DNA of 64,000 nt from an uncultured Bacteroidales bacterium (GCA_900317055.1 ONFF01000005.1:1-64000), one strand, 5' to 3'; positions 1 through 9,654 are shown, counted from the first letter of the stretch. A program made the numbers and translations. The notes: generated from the letters alone by a model not told the origin.

Positions 1-50
1 AGGCTGAGAACATACCCTCTAACCTGATCCGGGTAATGCCGGCGTAGGGA
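1..50 (+). promoter_or_regulatory. TPP (THI-box) riboswitch, 3' part
   Basis: The sequence carries the conserved thiamin pyrophosphate riboswitch core: CTGAGA at 4-9, ACCC at 14-17, the AACCTGATCC...GGGTAATGCC stem at 21-40, and GCGTAGGGA at 42-50. The 5' half lies before the window. It ends about 55 bases before the start codon of the TonB receptor, so thiamin status most likely controls that gene. In Bacteroidota, THI elements ahead of outer-membrane receptors are an established arrangement. Confidence 0.93.
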
Positions 51-104
51 TTGGATAGATTCAAGCATTCCCCTTCACATTTTATTAAACTAAAAACTCA
101 AGAG

Positions 105-2528
105 ATGAAAAGATTTTCTTTTGTTGTCGCTGCATTGTTATTCGCGGCAAATGTGAATGCTCAAAACAATGAAGTGGTGTATGACACCACGAAGTACGAA
201 GTGCTTAACGAGGTGGTGGTAGGCGGCTTGCGTGTCCAAAAGAACGCCCCCTTCTCCGTCACCAACATCGAGAAGGTGGAACTCAACGACTTTTCGAAGA
301 CAGGCCAGGAACTGCCCTTCCTGTTCGCCAAGACACCCGGCATCATCGCATGGGGTGAGAACGGTATTGGCTCCGGCACCTCCTACATGCGCATCCGTGG
401 CGCCGGCGACTCGCGCATCAATGTCACCCTCGACGGTGTGTCGCTCAATTCGCCCGAAGACCAGTGCGTATTCTGGGCCAACATGAACAGTTACGGCTCG
501 CTGCTCGGCTCGGTGCAGATCCAACGCGGTGTGGGTAGCTCAACCAACGGCGACGGCGCCTTTGGCGGCACGATATCGCTGACATCGGCCAAGCCTTCCT
601 TCGTGCCGAGTGCCGAGATCACAGGCTCCTATGGCTCATTCAACACGCTCAACTTCGGCGCCAAGGCCTCCACGGGCTTGTTGTGGAACCACCTTATCAT
701 CGACGGAGCCTACCACGAGACACACACCGACGGCTTCATCCACGGCACCAAGGGCCGCAGCGGTAGCTACTATGGCGGCCTCACCTGGATGGGCAAGAAC
801 TTCATCCTCCGTTATAAGAACATCGGTAACTTCGAGATGACCGGCCAGGCCTGGAACGGCGTGACGGCTGGCAACAACGACATGAGCCTCATGGATGACA
901 CCTACGGCATCCCCACGGGCATCAAGACCTACGCCGATATGTATAAGGTGGGCTTGGGACAGTTCAACTCGCTCTATGAATACCTTGTTACCGATGAGGA
1001 CGGCAACTTCATCCAGGACGAAAACGGCCATTACATGACTCAACGCTACCAGATGAACGACGGCACCTTCTGGGACCGCACCACCGACAACTTCTGGCAA
1101 GACCACAACCTGCTCTCCGCCGCATGGGAGATCAACGAGCACTGGTCGACCACGGCCACGCTGCACTACACCTACGGTTACGGCTACTACGAGGAGTTCC
1201 GACCCAACAACAAGCTCTCGAAGTTCGGCATGACCTATTACGACGCTGAAGGCAACCAAGTGAAAAAGACCGACTTCGTCCGCAAGAAAGGACTCCGTCA
1301 GGACACCTACGGCCTCGTGTGGTTCACCCGTTACAAGAATGCAAACTGGAATGTCATCGGCGGTATCTCGGCCCAGAACTTCCAAGGCAACCACTTCGGT
1401 TATGTCACCTATATCGCCAACCTAGATGTCGCCAACAAATACCTCACCAACGGCGACTACAAATACTATGACTCCGACGCGCAGAAGCTCGACGGCAACG
1501 TCTTCGTCAAGGCGGCCTACACCTTCGCCGACCACTGGACTGTCTTCGGCGACATGCAGTTCCGCTATGTGGACTACAAGACCAACGGCATCAACGACAA
1601 GTTCTACGACGACGAGAGCGGCTACTACAACCAGGAACTCAACATCCACGAGAAGTACCCCTTCTTCAACCCCAAGGGCGGTATCTCCTTCGACACGGAC
1701 AACCACCATGCCTACGCCTCTGTGGCCATGAGCCACCGCGAACCCGAGCGTAACAACTTCACCGACAACGGCTCCTATCCCTTCCCCAAGCCCGAACAAC
1801 TCCTCGACTATGAGTTGGGCTACAACTACAACGGACGCATCTTGCAAGCGGGCGCCAACCTCTATTATATGGACTACACCAACCAGTTCGTGCAGACCGG
1901 CGCGGTGAGCGACATCGGTGAGGCCCTCACCACCAACATCAAGGACTCGTACCGCATGGGCGTCGAGCTGCAGGCAGGCGTGAGCCCCACCAAATGGTTG
2001 ACCATCGAGGCCAACGCTGCCTTGAGCCAAAACAAGATCAAGGACTTCGACGAGGTCGTGGAGAACTGGGATGACTGGGAAGGTAACACCGATGCCAACG
2101 GCCAGGCCTACGATGGCGATGGCTACGATGTCATCCACTACGACAACTCGACCTTGGCCTTCTCTCCTTCGGCCATCCTGAACGGCTTCGTCACCTTCCA
2201 CCACAAGGGCTTCGAGGCCACCTGGCACACGAACTATGTCTCACGCATGTACCTCGACAACACCGAGAACCTCGACCGTTCGCTGCCGGCCTACAGTACA
2301 TCCAATGTCAGCCTCGGCTATACGCTGAAGCCCAAGAAAGTCGTCAAGGAAGCCATAGTGAAGGTGAACTTCAACAACATCTTCAACAAGCGCTACGCCG
2401 CCAGTGGCTGGGTCTACTCGGCCATCTGCGACAGCTACGGCCACCCCAACGACAACCGCTACTACCAGATCGGGTTCATCCCGATGGCAGGTTTCCATGT
2501 CATGGGCAATCTGACGCTGAGGTTCTAA
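105..2528 (+). CDS. TonB-dependent outer-membrane receptor, probably thiamin uptake
   Basis: An 807-residue protein. The start at 105 is chosen because it opens a clean signal peptide (MKRFSFVVAALLF...NAQ) and leaves the riboswitch untranslated; an in-frame start at 51 would overlap the switch. The mature N-terminus leads into a plug domain (about residues 35-160, with the RIRG and TLDGVSLN motifs typical of plugs), then a 22-strand-type beta barrel rich in aromatic residues, ending in a C-terminal Phe (NLTLRF) as outer-membrane barrels do. No carboxypeptidase-like N-terminal domain and no SusD partner are seen, so this is a solute or vitamin receptor rather than a glycan one. The TPP riboswitch just upstream argues for thiamin or a precursor as substrate (OMR1-like). 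The substrate is inferred from regulation, not from the protein. Confidence 0.88.
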   Translation: MKRFSFVVAALLFAANVNAQNNEVVYDTTKYEVLNEVVVGGLRVQKNAPFSVTNIEKVELNDFSKTGQELPFLFAKTPGIIAWGENGIGSGTSYMRIRGAGDSRINVTLDGVSLNSPEDQCVFWANMNSYGSLLGSVQIQRGVGSSTNGDGAFGGTISLTSAKPSFVPSAEITGSYGSFNTLNFGAKASTGLLWNHLIIDGAYHETHTDGFIHGTKGRSGSYYGGLTWMGKNFILRYKNIGNFEMTGQAWNGVTAGNNDMSLMDDTYGIPTGIKTYADMYKVGLGQFNSLYEYLVTDEDGNFIQDENGHYMTQRYQMNDGTFWDRTTDNFWQDHNLLSAAWEINEHWSTTATLHYTYGYGYYEEFRPNNKLSKFGMTYYDAEGNQVKKTDFVRKKGLRQDTYGLVWFTRYKNANWNVIGGISAQNFQGNHFGYVTYIANLDVANKYLTNGDYKYYDSDAQKLDGNVFVKAAYTFADHWTVFGDMQFRYVDYKTNGINDKFYDDESGYYNQELNIHEKYPFFNPKGGISFDTDNHHAYASVAMSHREPERNNFTDNGSYPFPKPEQLLDYELGYNYNGRILQAGANLYYMDYTNQFVQTGAVSDIGEALTTNIKDSYRMGVELQAGVSPTKWLTIEANAALSQNKIKDFDEVVENWDDWEGNTDANGQAYDGDGYDVIHYDNSTLAFSPSAILNGFVTFHHKGFEATWHTNYVSRMYLDNTENLDRSLPAYSTSNVSLGYTLKPKKVVKEAIVKVNFNNIFNKRYAASGWVYSAICDSYGHPNDNRYYQIGFIPMAGFHVMGNLTLRF

Positions 2529-2573
2529 TCGGTAGGAATTCAAAATCGGGATACAACACCTTGGTGCTTGAGG

Positions 2574-2649
2574 GGCTATAAGCTATCAGCCGTCAGCTAT
2601 CAGCCAAGTAGCACTATGGCTGAAAGCTGATGGCTGACTGCTGATAGCC
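2574..2649. repeat. Short interspersed 'gctgatagct' repeat, copy 1
   Basis: An imperfect inverted repeat made of CAGCTATCAGCC-like and GGCTGATAGC-like words, located between the receptor and preA, which converge here. Related copies occur at 9655-9724 and 49544-49619. It probably folds into a hairpin and may serve as a terminator for both genes. Confidence 0.7.
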
Positions 2650-2693
2650 TATTTTTTCTCGAGTCTTTTGTGTAATATATTTTGCCCGTCTAC

Positions 2694-4169
2694 TTATCCC
2701 TTTTTTGCAATCCGTTTCGCCACGCCGATAGCGCCTGTGGGACAGACAAGTCGACAGAGATGACAGCCCACGCAACGCTTTCCATCGAGATGCGGCTGAC
2801 GCAGGTCGACATCGAAAGTGATGGCCTGATGGCCACCGTCTTGGCAGGAGGTGTAGCAACGGCCGCAGCCGATGCATTGCTCACGGTCGAAGGTGGGATA
2901 CACGATGGTGTCGCGGTCGAGGTTGGTGGGGGTGTCGAAATTGGGCAGCTCCTCGCCTACCAGATCCGACAGGTGCTCGACACCGCGTTCTGCCATATAG
3001 TTTTGCAGCCCTAGCACGAGGTCGTCGATAATGCGATAGCCGTACTGCATCACGGCGGTGCACACCTGCACGTTGCTGCAGCCCAGCTGGATAAACTCAA
3101 GCGCGTCGCGCCAGGTCTCGATGCCGCCAATGCCACTCAGTTCGATGCGTTTGCCATTGTTGGTGGCAGTGAAAATGGGATTTTTCGCCATTTCGAGGAT
3201 GTGACGCAAAGCGATGGGTTTCACGGCGCGGCCTGAGAGTCCGGAGACGGTCTTCTTATCGGCCACGGCACCGCGACTGTTCATGGTCACGCTCTTGATG
3301 GTGTTGATGGCCGACACCGCATCGGCGCTAGCGAAGTGAGCGGCCATGGCGGGTTGATTGATTTGGGTGATGTTGGGCGTCATCTTGGGGATGACTGGAA
3401 TCTTGATGTTATGCTTCACATAGGCCGTGTAGAACAGCACCAGCTCCGAGTTCTGTCCCACATCGCTACCCATGCCGGCCAACTTCATCTGTGGGCAGGA
3501 GAAATTCAGCTCCACCGCGTCGACTCCGGCCTCTTCAGCCATTTTCGCCAGCGTGATCCACTCCGTCTCGGCGTTGCCCATGATGGAGGCGATGACAACT
3601 TTGTTGGGATAGTCCTGTTTCAGCCTGCGCAGGATGTCGAAGTCCACCTCCACGGGGTTCTCGCTTAACTGTTCCATGTTACGGAAGCCGAAGAAATCGG
3701 AGCGGCCCGGCTCGCTGACGGCATCGAAGCGCGGCGACACCTCGCGGATGTCCTCCATGCAGATGGTCTTGTAGAACACGCCCGCCCATCCTGCATCGAA
3801 GGCCCGCGCCACCATCTCATAGTTGGTGCAGATGGCCGACGAGGCGAGGAAGAAGGGATTCTCGCAAGGGATGCCGCAGAAGTCGATGGCGAGGCTGGGG
3901 AGGTCTTTTTGTGGCTTCGTGCCTTTGACAGCTTCCGCCAGTTCCCTGATGCGGATAGGCCTATCGTAATGGATGCAGGCTGCCTCGGCGGCTTGCAGCT
4001 CGGCATCGCTGCATTTTTCAATCCACTGTCCGGCAAGGGCTTCGTTGTCGAATCGTATGGCGCGTATGGCGCGTGCCGGGTCGCCATTCTTGCAGGCCTT
4101 GCTGCACGGTGCATCGGCGCAGAGCAGGCACCGAGCGGATTCTTCTTGGAGGTGCATAGTTTTGTTCAT
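2694..4169 (-). CDS. preA: PreA-type dihydropyrimidine dehydrogenase subunit with extra N-terminal Fe-S segment
   Basis: A 491-residue protein. Residues from about 85 form a flavin TIM-barrel of the dihydroorotate/dihydropyrimidine dehydrogenase group (NFSCPQMKLAGMGSDVGQ, KMTPN, SGIGGIETW, QYGYRI). The C-terminus has two 4Fe-4S motifs (CIGCGRCYTSC and CVGCHLCRLVC), as in NAD-dependent PreA. The first about 80 residues hold CLLCADAPCSKAC, the CxxCxxxxCxxxC pattern usually found at the start of the partner subunit PreT or of GltD-like proteins. PreA of E. coli is shorter and lacks it. PreT itself is not in the window. The expected reaction is reversible reduction of uracil or thymine to the dihydro-base. 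A role in another flavin reduction is possible. Confidence 0.85.
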   Translation of the reverse strand: MNKTMHLQEESARCLLCADAPCSKACKNGDPARAIRAIRFDNEALAGQWIEKCSDAELQAAEAACIHYDRPIRIRELAEAVKGTKPQKDLPSLAIDFCGIPCENPFFLASSAICTNYEMVARAFDAGWAGVFYKTICMEDIREVSPRFDAVSEPGRSDFFGFRNMEQLSENPVEVDFDILRRLKQDYPNKVVIASIMGNAETEWITLAKMAEEAGVDAVELNFSCPQMKLAGMGSDVGQNSELVLFYTAYVKHNIKIPVIPKMTPNITQINQPAMAAHFASADAVSAINTIKSVTMNSRGAVADKKTVSGLSGRAVKPIALRHILEMAKNPIFTATNNGKRIELSGIGGIETWRDALEFIQLGCSNVQVCTAVMQYGYRIIDDLVLGLQNYMAERGVEHLSDLVGEELPNFDTPTNLDRDTIVYPTFDREQCIGCGRCYTSCQDGGHQAITFDVDLRQPHLDGKRCVGCHLCRLVCPTGAIGVAKRIAKKG

Positions 4170-4306
4170 AGAGTCAGTGTTAGATGTTTAGTGGGGACAA
4201 AGATATATATTTTTAGTTTTCCTGATGGATTTAGATGAAAAACATAGAGACACACATATAGAGGTGTCCAAAAATTGTATCTTTGCTCTTTGAAACAGCT
4301 GCGGCC

Positions 4307-4356
4307 AATAATCCGCAAAAACTGCGTATAACTAACCGCAAGATTTGCGGATTATT
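4307..4356. promoter_or_regulatory. 13-bp perfect inverted repeat ahead of ABC transporter
   Basis: AATAATCCGCAAA at 4307-4319 is repeated exactly in reverse complement at 4344-4356, with a 24-base loop. It lies between two TATCTTTG -7-like boxes (4278-4285 and 4392-4399) upstream of the permease gene. It could be an operator or a 5'-UTR hairpin. No cobalamin riboswitch core is visible. Confidence 0.6.
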
Positions 4357-4419
4357 TGTTTCCCATATCCTATCCCAATCAAATTAAACCCTATCTTTGC
4401 AACGCAAAAACACCCAGAA

Positions 4420-5475
4420 ATGGCATCTGACATCGACCATACCCTCCGCCGCCAAACACCGACCATCGCGCTGGTTTCCATCGCGACCCTGGCCATCGGC
4501 ATTGTGCTGTTCGTCCTGAACCTGCGCTATGGCTCGGTGTCGATCCCGTGGAATGAATTCTGGGACACGCTGCTGCATGGCGACACGTCGACCTACCGCA
4601 CCATCATCCTCGACTACCGCCTGCCACAAGCCATCACGGCACTGCTGGCGGGCATCGGACTCTCCGTGTCGGGCCTCCTGATGCAGACCTTGTTCCGCAA
4701 TCCTTTGGCCGACCCTTCCCTGTTGGGCATCAGCAGCGGCGCGAGCCTCGGCGTGGCCTTCGTCGTCTTGCTGGGCACCGCCACGGGCCTGTCGGTCAGC
4801 ACGCTGTCGCTGTGGTCGACCTTCGGCGTCACCATCGCAGCTTTCCTGGGAGCTTTCGCGGTATTGCTGCTCATCCTCGCCCTCAGTTCGAGGCTTCGCA
4901 GCATGGTCAGCCTCGTTTTAGTGGGCATCATGATCGCCTACATCGCGGGCTCGGTCACCGACATCCTGAAGTTCTTCAGCCAGAAGGAAGGCCTGCACTC
5001 CTTCGTCATCTGGGGTATGGGTAGTTTCTCTAATGTGAGCAAGGCACAACTGCCCTTCTTCGCCATCGCGGTGGCGGTTGGTAGCATCGGCTCGTTCCTA
5101 CTTTTCAAGACCTTGAACCTCTTGCTCCTCGGCGAGCGTTATGCCGAGAACCTTGGCGTCAACATCCGTCGGAGCAGTATGCTCATTATCTTGGCCTCGG
5201 GCTTCCTTACTGCCCTCATCACGGCGTTTTGCGGGCCTATCGCCTTTTTGGGATTGGCCGTGCCGCACATCGCCCGATTCCTGTTTCGCAGCAGCGACCA
5301 CAAACTGCTCATTCCTGCCACGGCCTTCCTCGGCATGGACCTTGCCCTGTTCTGCAACCTCATCGCTCGGCTGCCATCCTTCGAAGGCAACCTGCCCATC
5401 AACTCGGTCACGGCACTGATTGGTGCGCCTATCGTGCTGTGGGTGATATTTCACCGTCAAAAAGTGCTGAAATGA
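4420..5475 (+). CDS. FecCD/BtuC-type ABC transporter permease
   Basis: A 351-residue inner-membrane protein with the repeated hydrophobic helices of the FecCD family (about ten segments). Family landmarks are present: LDYRLPQAITALLAGIGLS near residue 60, and the GxxMQTLFRNPLADPSLLGISSGA region. The start at 4420 follows a TATCTTTG -7 box at 4392-4399. An upstream in-frame start at 4345 would place the promoter inside the gene and is rejected. Its stop overlaps the ATPase start in an ATGA junction, so the two are translationally coupled. It would import an iron siderophore, haem or corrinoid from the periplasm. The substrate-binding protein is absent here, so the substrate is open. Confidence 0.9.
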   Translation: MASDIDHTLRRQTPTIALVSIATLAIGIVLFVLNLRYGSVSIPWNEFWDTLLHGDTSTYRTIILDYRLPQAITALLAGIGLSVSGLLMQTLFRNPLADPSLLGISSGASLGVAFVVLLGTATGLSVSTLSLWSTFGVTIAAFLGAFAVLLLILALSSRLRSMVSLVLVGIMIAYIAGSVTDILKFFSQKEGLHSFVIWGMGSFSNVSKAQLPFFAIAVAVGSIGSFLLFKTLNLLLLGERYAENLGVNIRRSSMLIILASGFLTALITAFCGPIAFLGLAVPHIARFLFRSSDHKLLIPATAFLGMDLALFCNLIARLPSFEGNLPINSVTALIGAPIVLWVIFHRQKVLK

Positions 5476-6227
5476 ACGAAGTGCTCCATACCACGAACCT
5501 ACTCATAGGCTACAAAGGCCAAGCCTTGATGCCCGCCATCGACGTGAGCCTCACCGAAGGCGACATCGTGGCCTTGGCAGGTCCCAACGGCTCGGGCAAG
5601 ACAACGCTGTTCAAGACGCTGTCGGCCAGCCTCAAACCCGTCGGCGGCGAGGTCAAGCTGTTTGGGAAAGACTTGCGCGACTACTCCCCCACCGAACGCA
5701 GTTCGTTGTTCAGCCTCGTGCTCACCGAGAAGCCCGACGACCTCTTTTTAAAGGTATTCGACATCGTGGCTGCTGGTCGTTACCCCCATCTCGGCCTCCT
5801 CGCCAAACTAAAAGCCGAAGACGAGCAAATCATCTACGACAGCCTTGAAACCGTTGGCATCAGCCATTTGGTCAACCGCAACTTCGTTTCCTTGAGTGAC
5901 GGTGAGCAACAGAAAGTGATGATTTCCAAGGCCTTGGTACAGGACACGCCCCTCATCTTCATGGACGAGCCTGCCGCCTTTTTGGACTATCCGAGCAAGA
6001 TCGAGTTGGTCAACATCATGCACAAGCTCTCGCGCGAGAAGCACAAGACCATCCTCTTCAGCAGCCACGACCTCGACCTTTTGCTCCGTCATGCCGATGT
6101 GATGTGGGTCGTCGCGCCGCAACAGCCTTTGCGGCAAGGCACACCGAAAGAGCTTGTCGACCAAGAGATTATTGATGAATATTTTAAGCCCATCGTGGCC
6201 AAGGATGAGTTTTTCTGGATGAAATAG
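5472..6227 (+). CDS. ABC transporter ATP-binding protein (FepC/BtuD type)
   Basis: A 251-residue ATPase with Walker A GPNGSGKTT (37-45), signature LSDGEQQ (141-147; D in place of the usual G or S), Walker B LIFMDEP (161-167) and H-loop SSHD (197-200). It overlaps the permease stop by four bases, and the next gene begins after a separate promoter-like TAATTTTG at 6250-6257, so this is a two-gene operon. It powers uptake through the FecCD-type permease. The length and motifs match the metal-chelate or vitamin B12 importer class. Confidence 0.92.
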   Translation: MNEVLHTTNLLIGYKGQALMPAIDVSLTEGDIVALAGPNGSGKTTLFKTLSASLKPVGGEVKLFGKDLRDYSPTERSSLFSLVLTEKPDDLFLKVFDIVAAGRYPHLGLLAKLKAEDEQIIYDSLETVGISHLVNRNFVSLSDGEQQKVMISKALVQDTPLIFMDEPAAFLDYPSKIELVNIMHKLSREKHKTILFSSHDLDLLLRHADVMWVVAPQQPLRQGTPKELVDQEIIDEYFKPIVAKDEFFWMK

Positions 6228-6249
6228 ACATACTTTTTCTGCTTTTTTG

Positions 6250-6257
6250 TAATTTTG
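6250..6257 (+). promoter_or_regulatory. -7 box (TAATTTTG) for typA
   Basis: Matches the Bacteroidota -7 consensus TAnnTTTG and lies 33 bases before the typA start codon. No clear TTTG -33 box is seen at the usual distance. Confidence 0.5.
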
Positions 6258-6289
6258 CGCCTTCAAATATCGCAGCAATTTTTACTAAA

Positions 6290-8104
6290 ATGCAGAATAT
6301 CAGAAATATAGCGATTATCGCTCATGTTGACCACGGCAAGACCACCCTCGTGGACCGCATCCTTTACCAATCCCAACTCTTCAAGGAATCGGACGAAGCC
6401 CCTGGCCAACTCATTCTCGACAACAACGACCTCGAACGCGAACGCGGCATCACCATCCTTTCGAAGAATGTGTCCGTTCGCTATAAAGATGTGAAAATCA
6501 ATATCATCGACACCCCTGGCCACGCTGACTTCGGTGGTGAGGTGGAGCGCGTGCTCAACATGGCTGACGGCGTTTTGCTGTTGGTCGATGCCTTCGAAGG
6601 TCCCATGCCGCAGACACGTTTCGTGCTGCAGAAGGCCATCGAGCTGGGCCTGAAGCCCATCGTGGTCATCAACAAGGTGGACAAACCCAACTGTCGCCCC
6701 GATGAGGTGCAAGAGGCCGTCTTCGACCTGATGTTCAACCTCGGCGCCACGGAAGACCAACTGGACTTCCCCACTGTTTATGGTTCATCCAAACAAGGCT
6801 GGATGTCAGACCATTGGGAGAATGTCACCGATAATGTTTCTTACCTCTTGGATGTCATTATCGACACCATCCCACCAGCGAAGTTCGAGGAAGGAACACC
6901 TCAGATGCTCATCACCTCATTGGACTATAGTTCTTATGTTGGCCGTATCGCTGTGGGTCGTCTGAAACGCGGCACCCTGCAAGCCGGACAAAACGTCTCG
7001 TTGGTGAAACGCGACGGTTCAGTGACTCGCTCCACCATCAAGGAGCTTTATACCTTTGAAGGCTTGGGCAAGGAACGCACCAAGAAGCCCGTCGAAGCTG
7101 GCGACATCATCGCGCTGATGGGTATCGACGACTTCGAGATTGGCGACACCGTGGCCGACTACGAGAACCCCGAGCCGCTGCCGCCCATCCATGTGGACGA
7201 GCCTACGATGAGTATGCTGTTCACCATCAACAACTCACCGTTCTTTGGCAAGGAAGGTAAATATGTCACCTCACGCCACCTGCGCGAACGCCTCTACAAG
7301 GAGACCGAGAAAAACCTAGCCTTGAAGGTGGAAGACACTGAATCACCTGACTCATTGATGGTTTATGGCCGCGGCATCCTGCACCTCAGCATCCTCGTCG
7401 AGACCATGCGCCGCGAAGGTTATGAGTTCCAACTTGGTCAGCCTAGAGTCATCATCAAATACATCGACGACGTGAAATGCGAACCTATCGAATGCCTTAC
7501 TGTCCTCGTTCCGGAAGACTTCTCGGGCCGCGTCATCGAGCAGGTCAGTGCCCGCAAGGGCGAGATGACCCAGATGGAGCCAAAGGGCGACCGCATGTGC
7601 CTCGATTTCGACATCCCGTCGCGTGGTCTTATCGGCTTGAGAAACACGCTACTGACCGTCACTGAAGGTGAGGCCATCGTCTCGCACCGCTTCAAGGACT
7701 ATGAACCTTGGAAGGGTGAGATGCCGACCCGCAACACCGGCGCTTTAATTTCTATGGAAACGGGACAAGCCATACCTTACGCCATTTGGAAACTACAAGA
7801 CCGTGGCATCTTCTTCGTCAACCCGAACGAGGATGTCTATGCCGGCGAGGTCATTGGCGAAAACACCCGCAGCAACGACATCGTCATCAATGTATGCAAG
7901 ACCAAGCACCTCACTAATGTGCGTGCCTCAGGCAGCGACGAAGCCATCCGCCTCATCCCGCCCGTTCGATTCTCCTTGGAGGAATACATGGAGTATATCC
8001 GCGATGACGAGTATCTTGAAGTCACGCCCAAGAGCTTGCGTCTGCGCAAGATTATCCTTGATGAACTGGAGCGCAAACGCGCTTCGCGTCGTGGAGAGGA
8101 ATAA
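6290..8104 (+). CDS. typA: Ribosome-associated GTPase TypA/BipA
   Basis: A 604-residue translational GTPase, full length for the family. G1 is AHVDHGKTT (11-19), the switch region is RERGITI (50-56), G3 is DTPGH (74-78) and G4 is NKVD (128-131). EF-G-like domains follow, and the TypA-specific C-terminal domain contains GLRNTLLT and RNTGALIS. It acts on the ribosome in large-subunit assembly and stress adaptation. It stands alone, followed by an intrinsic terminator. Confidence 0.97.
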   Translation: MQNIRNIAIIAHVDHGKTTLVDRILYQSQLFKESDEAPGQLILDNNDLERERGITILSKNVSVRYKDVKINIIDTPGHADFGGEVERVLNMADGVLLLVDAFEGPMPQTRFVLQKAIELGLKPIVVINKVDKPNCRPDEVQEAVFDLMFNLGATEDQLDFPTVYGSSKQGWMSDHWENVTDNVSYLLDVIIDTIPPAKFEEGTPQMLITSLDYSSYVGRIAVGRLKRGTLQAGQNVSLVKRDGSVTRSTIKELYTFEGLGKERTKKPVEAGDIIALMGIDDFEIGDTVADYENPEPLPPIHVDEPTMSMLFTINNSPFFGKEGKYVTSRHLRERLYKETEKNLALKVEDTESPDSLMVYGRGILHLSILVETMRREGYEFQLGQPRVIIKYIDDVKCEPIECLTVLVPEDFSGRVIEQVSARKGEMTQMEPKGDRMCLDFDIPSRGLIGLRNTLLTVTEGEAIVSHRFKDYEPWKGEMPTRNTGALISMETGQAIPYAIWKLQDRGIFFVNPNEDVYAGEVIGENTRSNDIVINVCKTKHLTNVRASGSDEAIRLIPPVRFSLEEYMEYIRDDEYLEVTPKSLRLRKIILDELERKRASRRGEE

Positions 8105-8121
8105 CACTGAAAAATAATTGC

Positions 8122-8150
8122 AAAAGTCGGGCTTTATGTCCGACTTTTTT
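8122..8150 (+). terminator. Rho-independent terminator after typA
   Basis: Stem AAGTCGG (8124-8130) pairs with CCGACTT (8140-8146) across a 9-base loop and is followed by a T run. Confidence 0.85.
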
Positions 8151-8244
8151 CGTATTATTGCAAACTTGTAAACGAGCAAAAATCAAGGTACTCCCTTGTG
8201 TAAATATTTCATTTTATTAATTTGATTATCAAATAAATAAGAAT

Positions 8245-8835
8245 ATGTCAACATTCAAGAAAACCCTTATTATCCTGTTCGTCACAATAGGATTGGCCTC
8301 GTGTGATGTGCTCACACAAGTTGCCCAGATGGCCAACTTCGCCAACTGCAAGTTCAATTTCAACAGTGTCGACCAGATTCAGATGCTTGGTGTCAACCTG
8401 AGCAAAGGCATGTCGAAGAGCGACCTCAACGCTGCTCAACTGCTTTCGTTGGCCAATGCCATTGCCAACAAAAAGCTTCCCGTGTCTTTCAATGTGAATG
8501 TAGGTGTCAACAATCCCAATACGATTCCTGCTTCGATGTCCAAAATGGATTACATCGTCAGCCTTAACGGCAAGGAAGTCATCAGCACCACATTGAACAA
8601 GAGCGTCAATGTGGGTGCCAACTCAAGCAGCGTGGTTTCTATTCCCATCACCACCGATCTGTTCCAGTTGTTCAGTGGCGAATCGGCTGATGCCTTGCTC
8701 AATTTGGCCTTCAAATTGGCCGGTGCCAGCAGCGAACCCGTCAATGTTGGCCTGAAGGTGAAGCCCTACATCAGCATCAACGGACAACAGCTCGCCTACC
8801 CCGACTTCATCTCAATGAACAAAGTGTTGAACTAA
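8245..8835 (+). CDS. LEA14/WHy-like lipoprotein
   Basis: A 196-residue protein with a lipoprotein signal: basic start, hydrophobic helix, lipobox LASC with Cys20. The mature part has the pattern of LEA type 2/WHy beta-sandwich domains: VNVGVNNPNTIP, then a MDYIVSLNGKEVIS strand pair, then regularly spaced VVSIPITTDL. Such domains in bacteria are periplasmic or membrane-bound and of uncertain role. The downstream gene starts 21 bases after the stop, so both are probably co-transcribed. The domain assignment is by pattern only. Confidence 0.7.
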   Translation: MSTFKKTLIILFVTIGLASCDVLTQVAQMANFANCKFNFNSVDQIQMLGVNLSKGMSKSDLNAAQLLSLANAIANKKLPVSFNVNVGVNNPNTIPASMSKMDYIVSLNGKEVISTTLNKSVNVGANSSSVVSIPITTDLFQLFSGESADALLNLAFKLAGASSEPVNVGLKVKPYISINGQQLAYPDFISMNKVLN

Positions 8836-8856
8836 CCCACAAAAAACAATCAAGAA

Positions 8857-9648
8857 ATGGCGGATTTTAGCAAAGAAAGACGCTTCAGTATCGACCCTGG
8901 AAAAGGGAAAAAAATGGATGGTTGTCCCTACTCAATATATGAGGATGGGCGTGATGTGAAGGACTATATGATCCCTCCAAAAGGCTATAGATTCAAAGGT
9001 TTTCGTTTTGACCCCGATGCCAGCAACCAAATTTACGATGGCAGGCTCATCGCTGAATACGAAAAGGAACCATTCAATGACATTCTCAAGTCGAATCTCT
9101 GGAAATTCATCCTCGCCTTGGTCATTATCGCCGTCATCACGGTGGTAGTCATTCTGGCGGTCAATGTGTTCAACAAGCCTAAGACCGACAAACCGACCAA
9201 GAAGCCTGAGACCACAACCTTGGTGAAGGATACAGTGAAGGAAAAGGACAAAGTGCAGCCCGTTGAAAAGAACGCTCCAGTTCCTGCGAAGGACACTGTC
9301 AAGCCTAACGATAAGGATAATGCTGCTATTCTTGACCTTAATGCCAAGAAAGACAATGTGAAGGAAGAGCCACAACCCGCCGCTGATGACCCCAATGTTC
9401 AATTCAAGCAGGCGTTCTGGAACTTGATCCACCAGCGTACCATCATGATGGACCCATACGACCTCTTATACAAGGACAACAAAAACAAGGTGGAAGGCGA
9501 AGAGTATGAGTATCTTAGATATACCATCTTGGAAAACTTCGCTTCCTTCAAGACTTGGTCTAGCAAACTGCACAAGGTTCCCGTTTCCGAGTTGGAATCC
9601 ATCAACACCATCAAAGATCTGAAGAACAAACTGAATGAGATAAAATAA
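8857..9648 (+). CDS. Single-pass membrane protein of unknown function
   Basis: A 263-residue protein with a soluble N-terminus (about 80 residues), one strong transmembrane helix at about 82-105 and a long Lys/Asp/Pro-rich linker (about 106-180) before a compact C-terminal part. The positive residues before the helix and the linker after it suggest the N-terminus is cytoplasmic and the C-terminus periplasmic. The N-terminal block CPYSIYEDGRDVKDYMIPPKG resembles segments of small Bacteroidota proteins that recognise or clamp partners, but no named domain is recognised. It follows the LEA-like lipoprotein closely, so the two may act together at the envelope. Confidence 0.65.
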   Translation: MADFSKERRFSIDPGKGKKMDGCPYSIYEDGRDVKDYMIPPKGYRFKGFRFDPDASNQIYDGRLIAEYEKEPFNDILKSNLWKFILALVIIAVITVVVILAVNVFNKPKTDKPTKKPETTTLVKDTVKEKDKVQPVEKNAPVPAKDTVKPNDKDNAAILDLNAKKDNVKEEPQPAADDPNVQFKQAFWNLIHQRTIMMDPYDLLYKDNKNKVEGEEYEYLRYTILENFASFKTWSSKLHKVPVSELESINTIKDLKNKLNEIK

Positions 9649-9654
9649 TTGTTT

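Noticed and set aside
636-2228. Long antisense frames in the first TonB receptor gene (minus strand)
   Set aside because: They are shadow frames caused by GC-rich third positions. No ribosome site or promoter, and they mirror a strong plus-strand gene.
2694-4169. Apparent loss of the catalytic Cys of dihydropyrimidine dehydrogenase (SDVGQ instead of ACGQ)
   Set aside because: From memory, E. coli PreA has the same SDVGQ arrangement, so this is normal for the bacterial subunit and not an anomaly.
4345-4419. Upstream start for the ABC permease at 4345
   Set aside because: It would put the -7 box inside the gene and adds residues without membrane or signal character.
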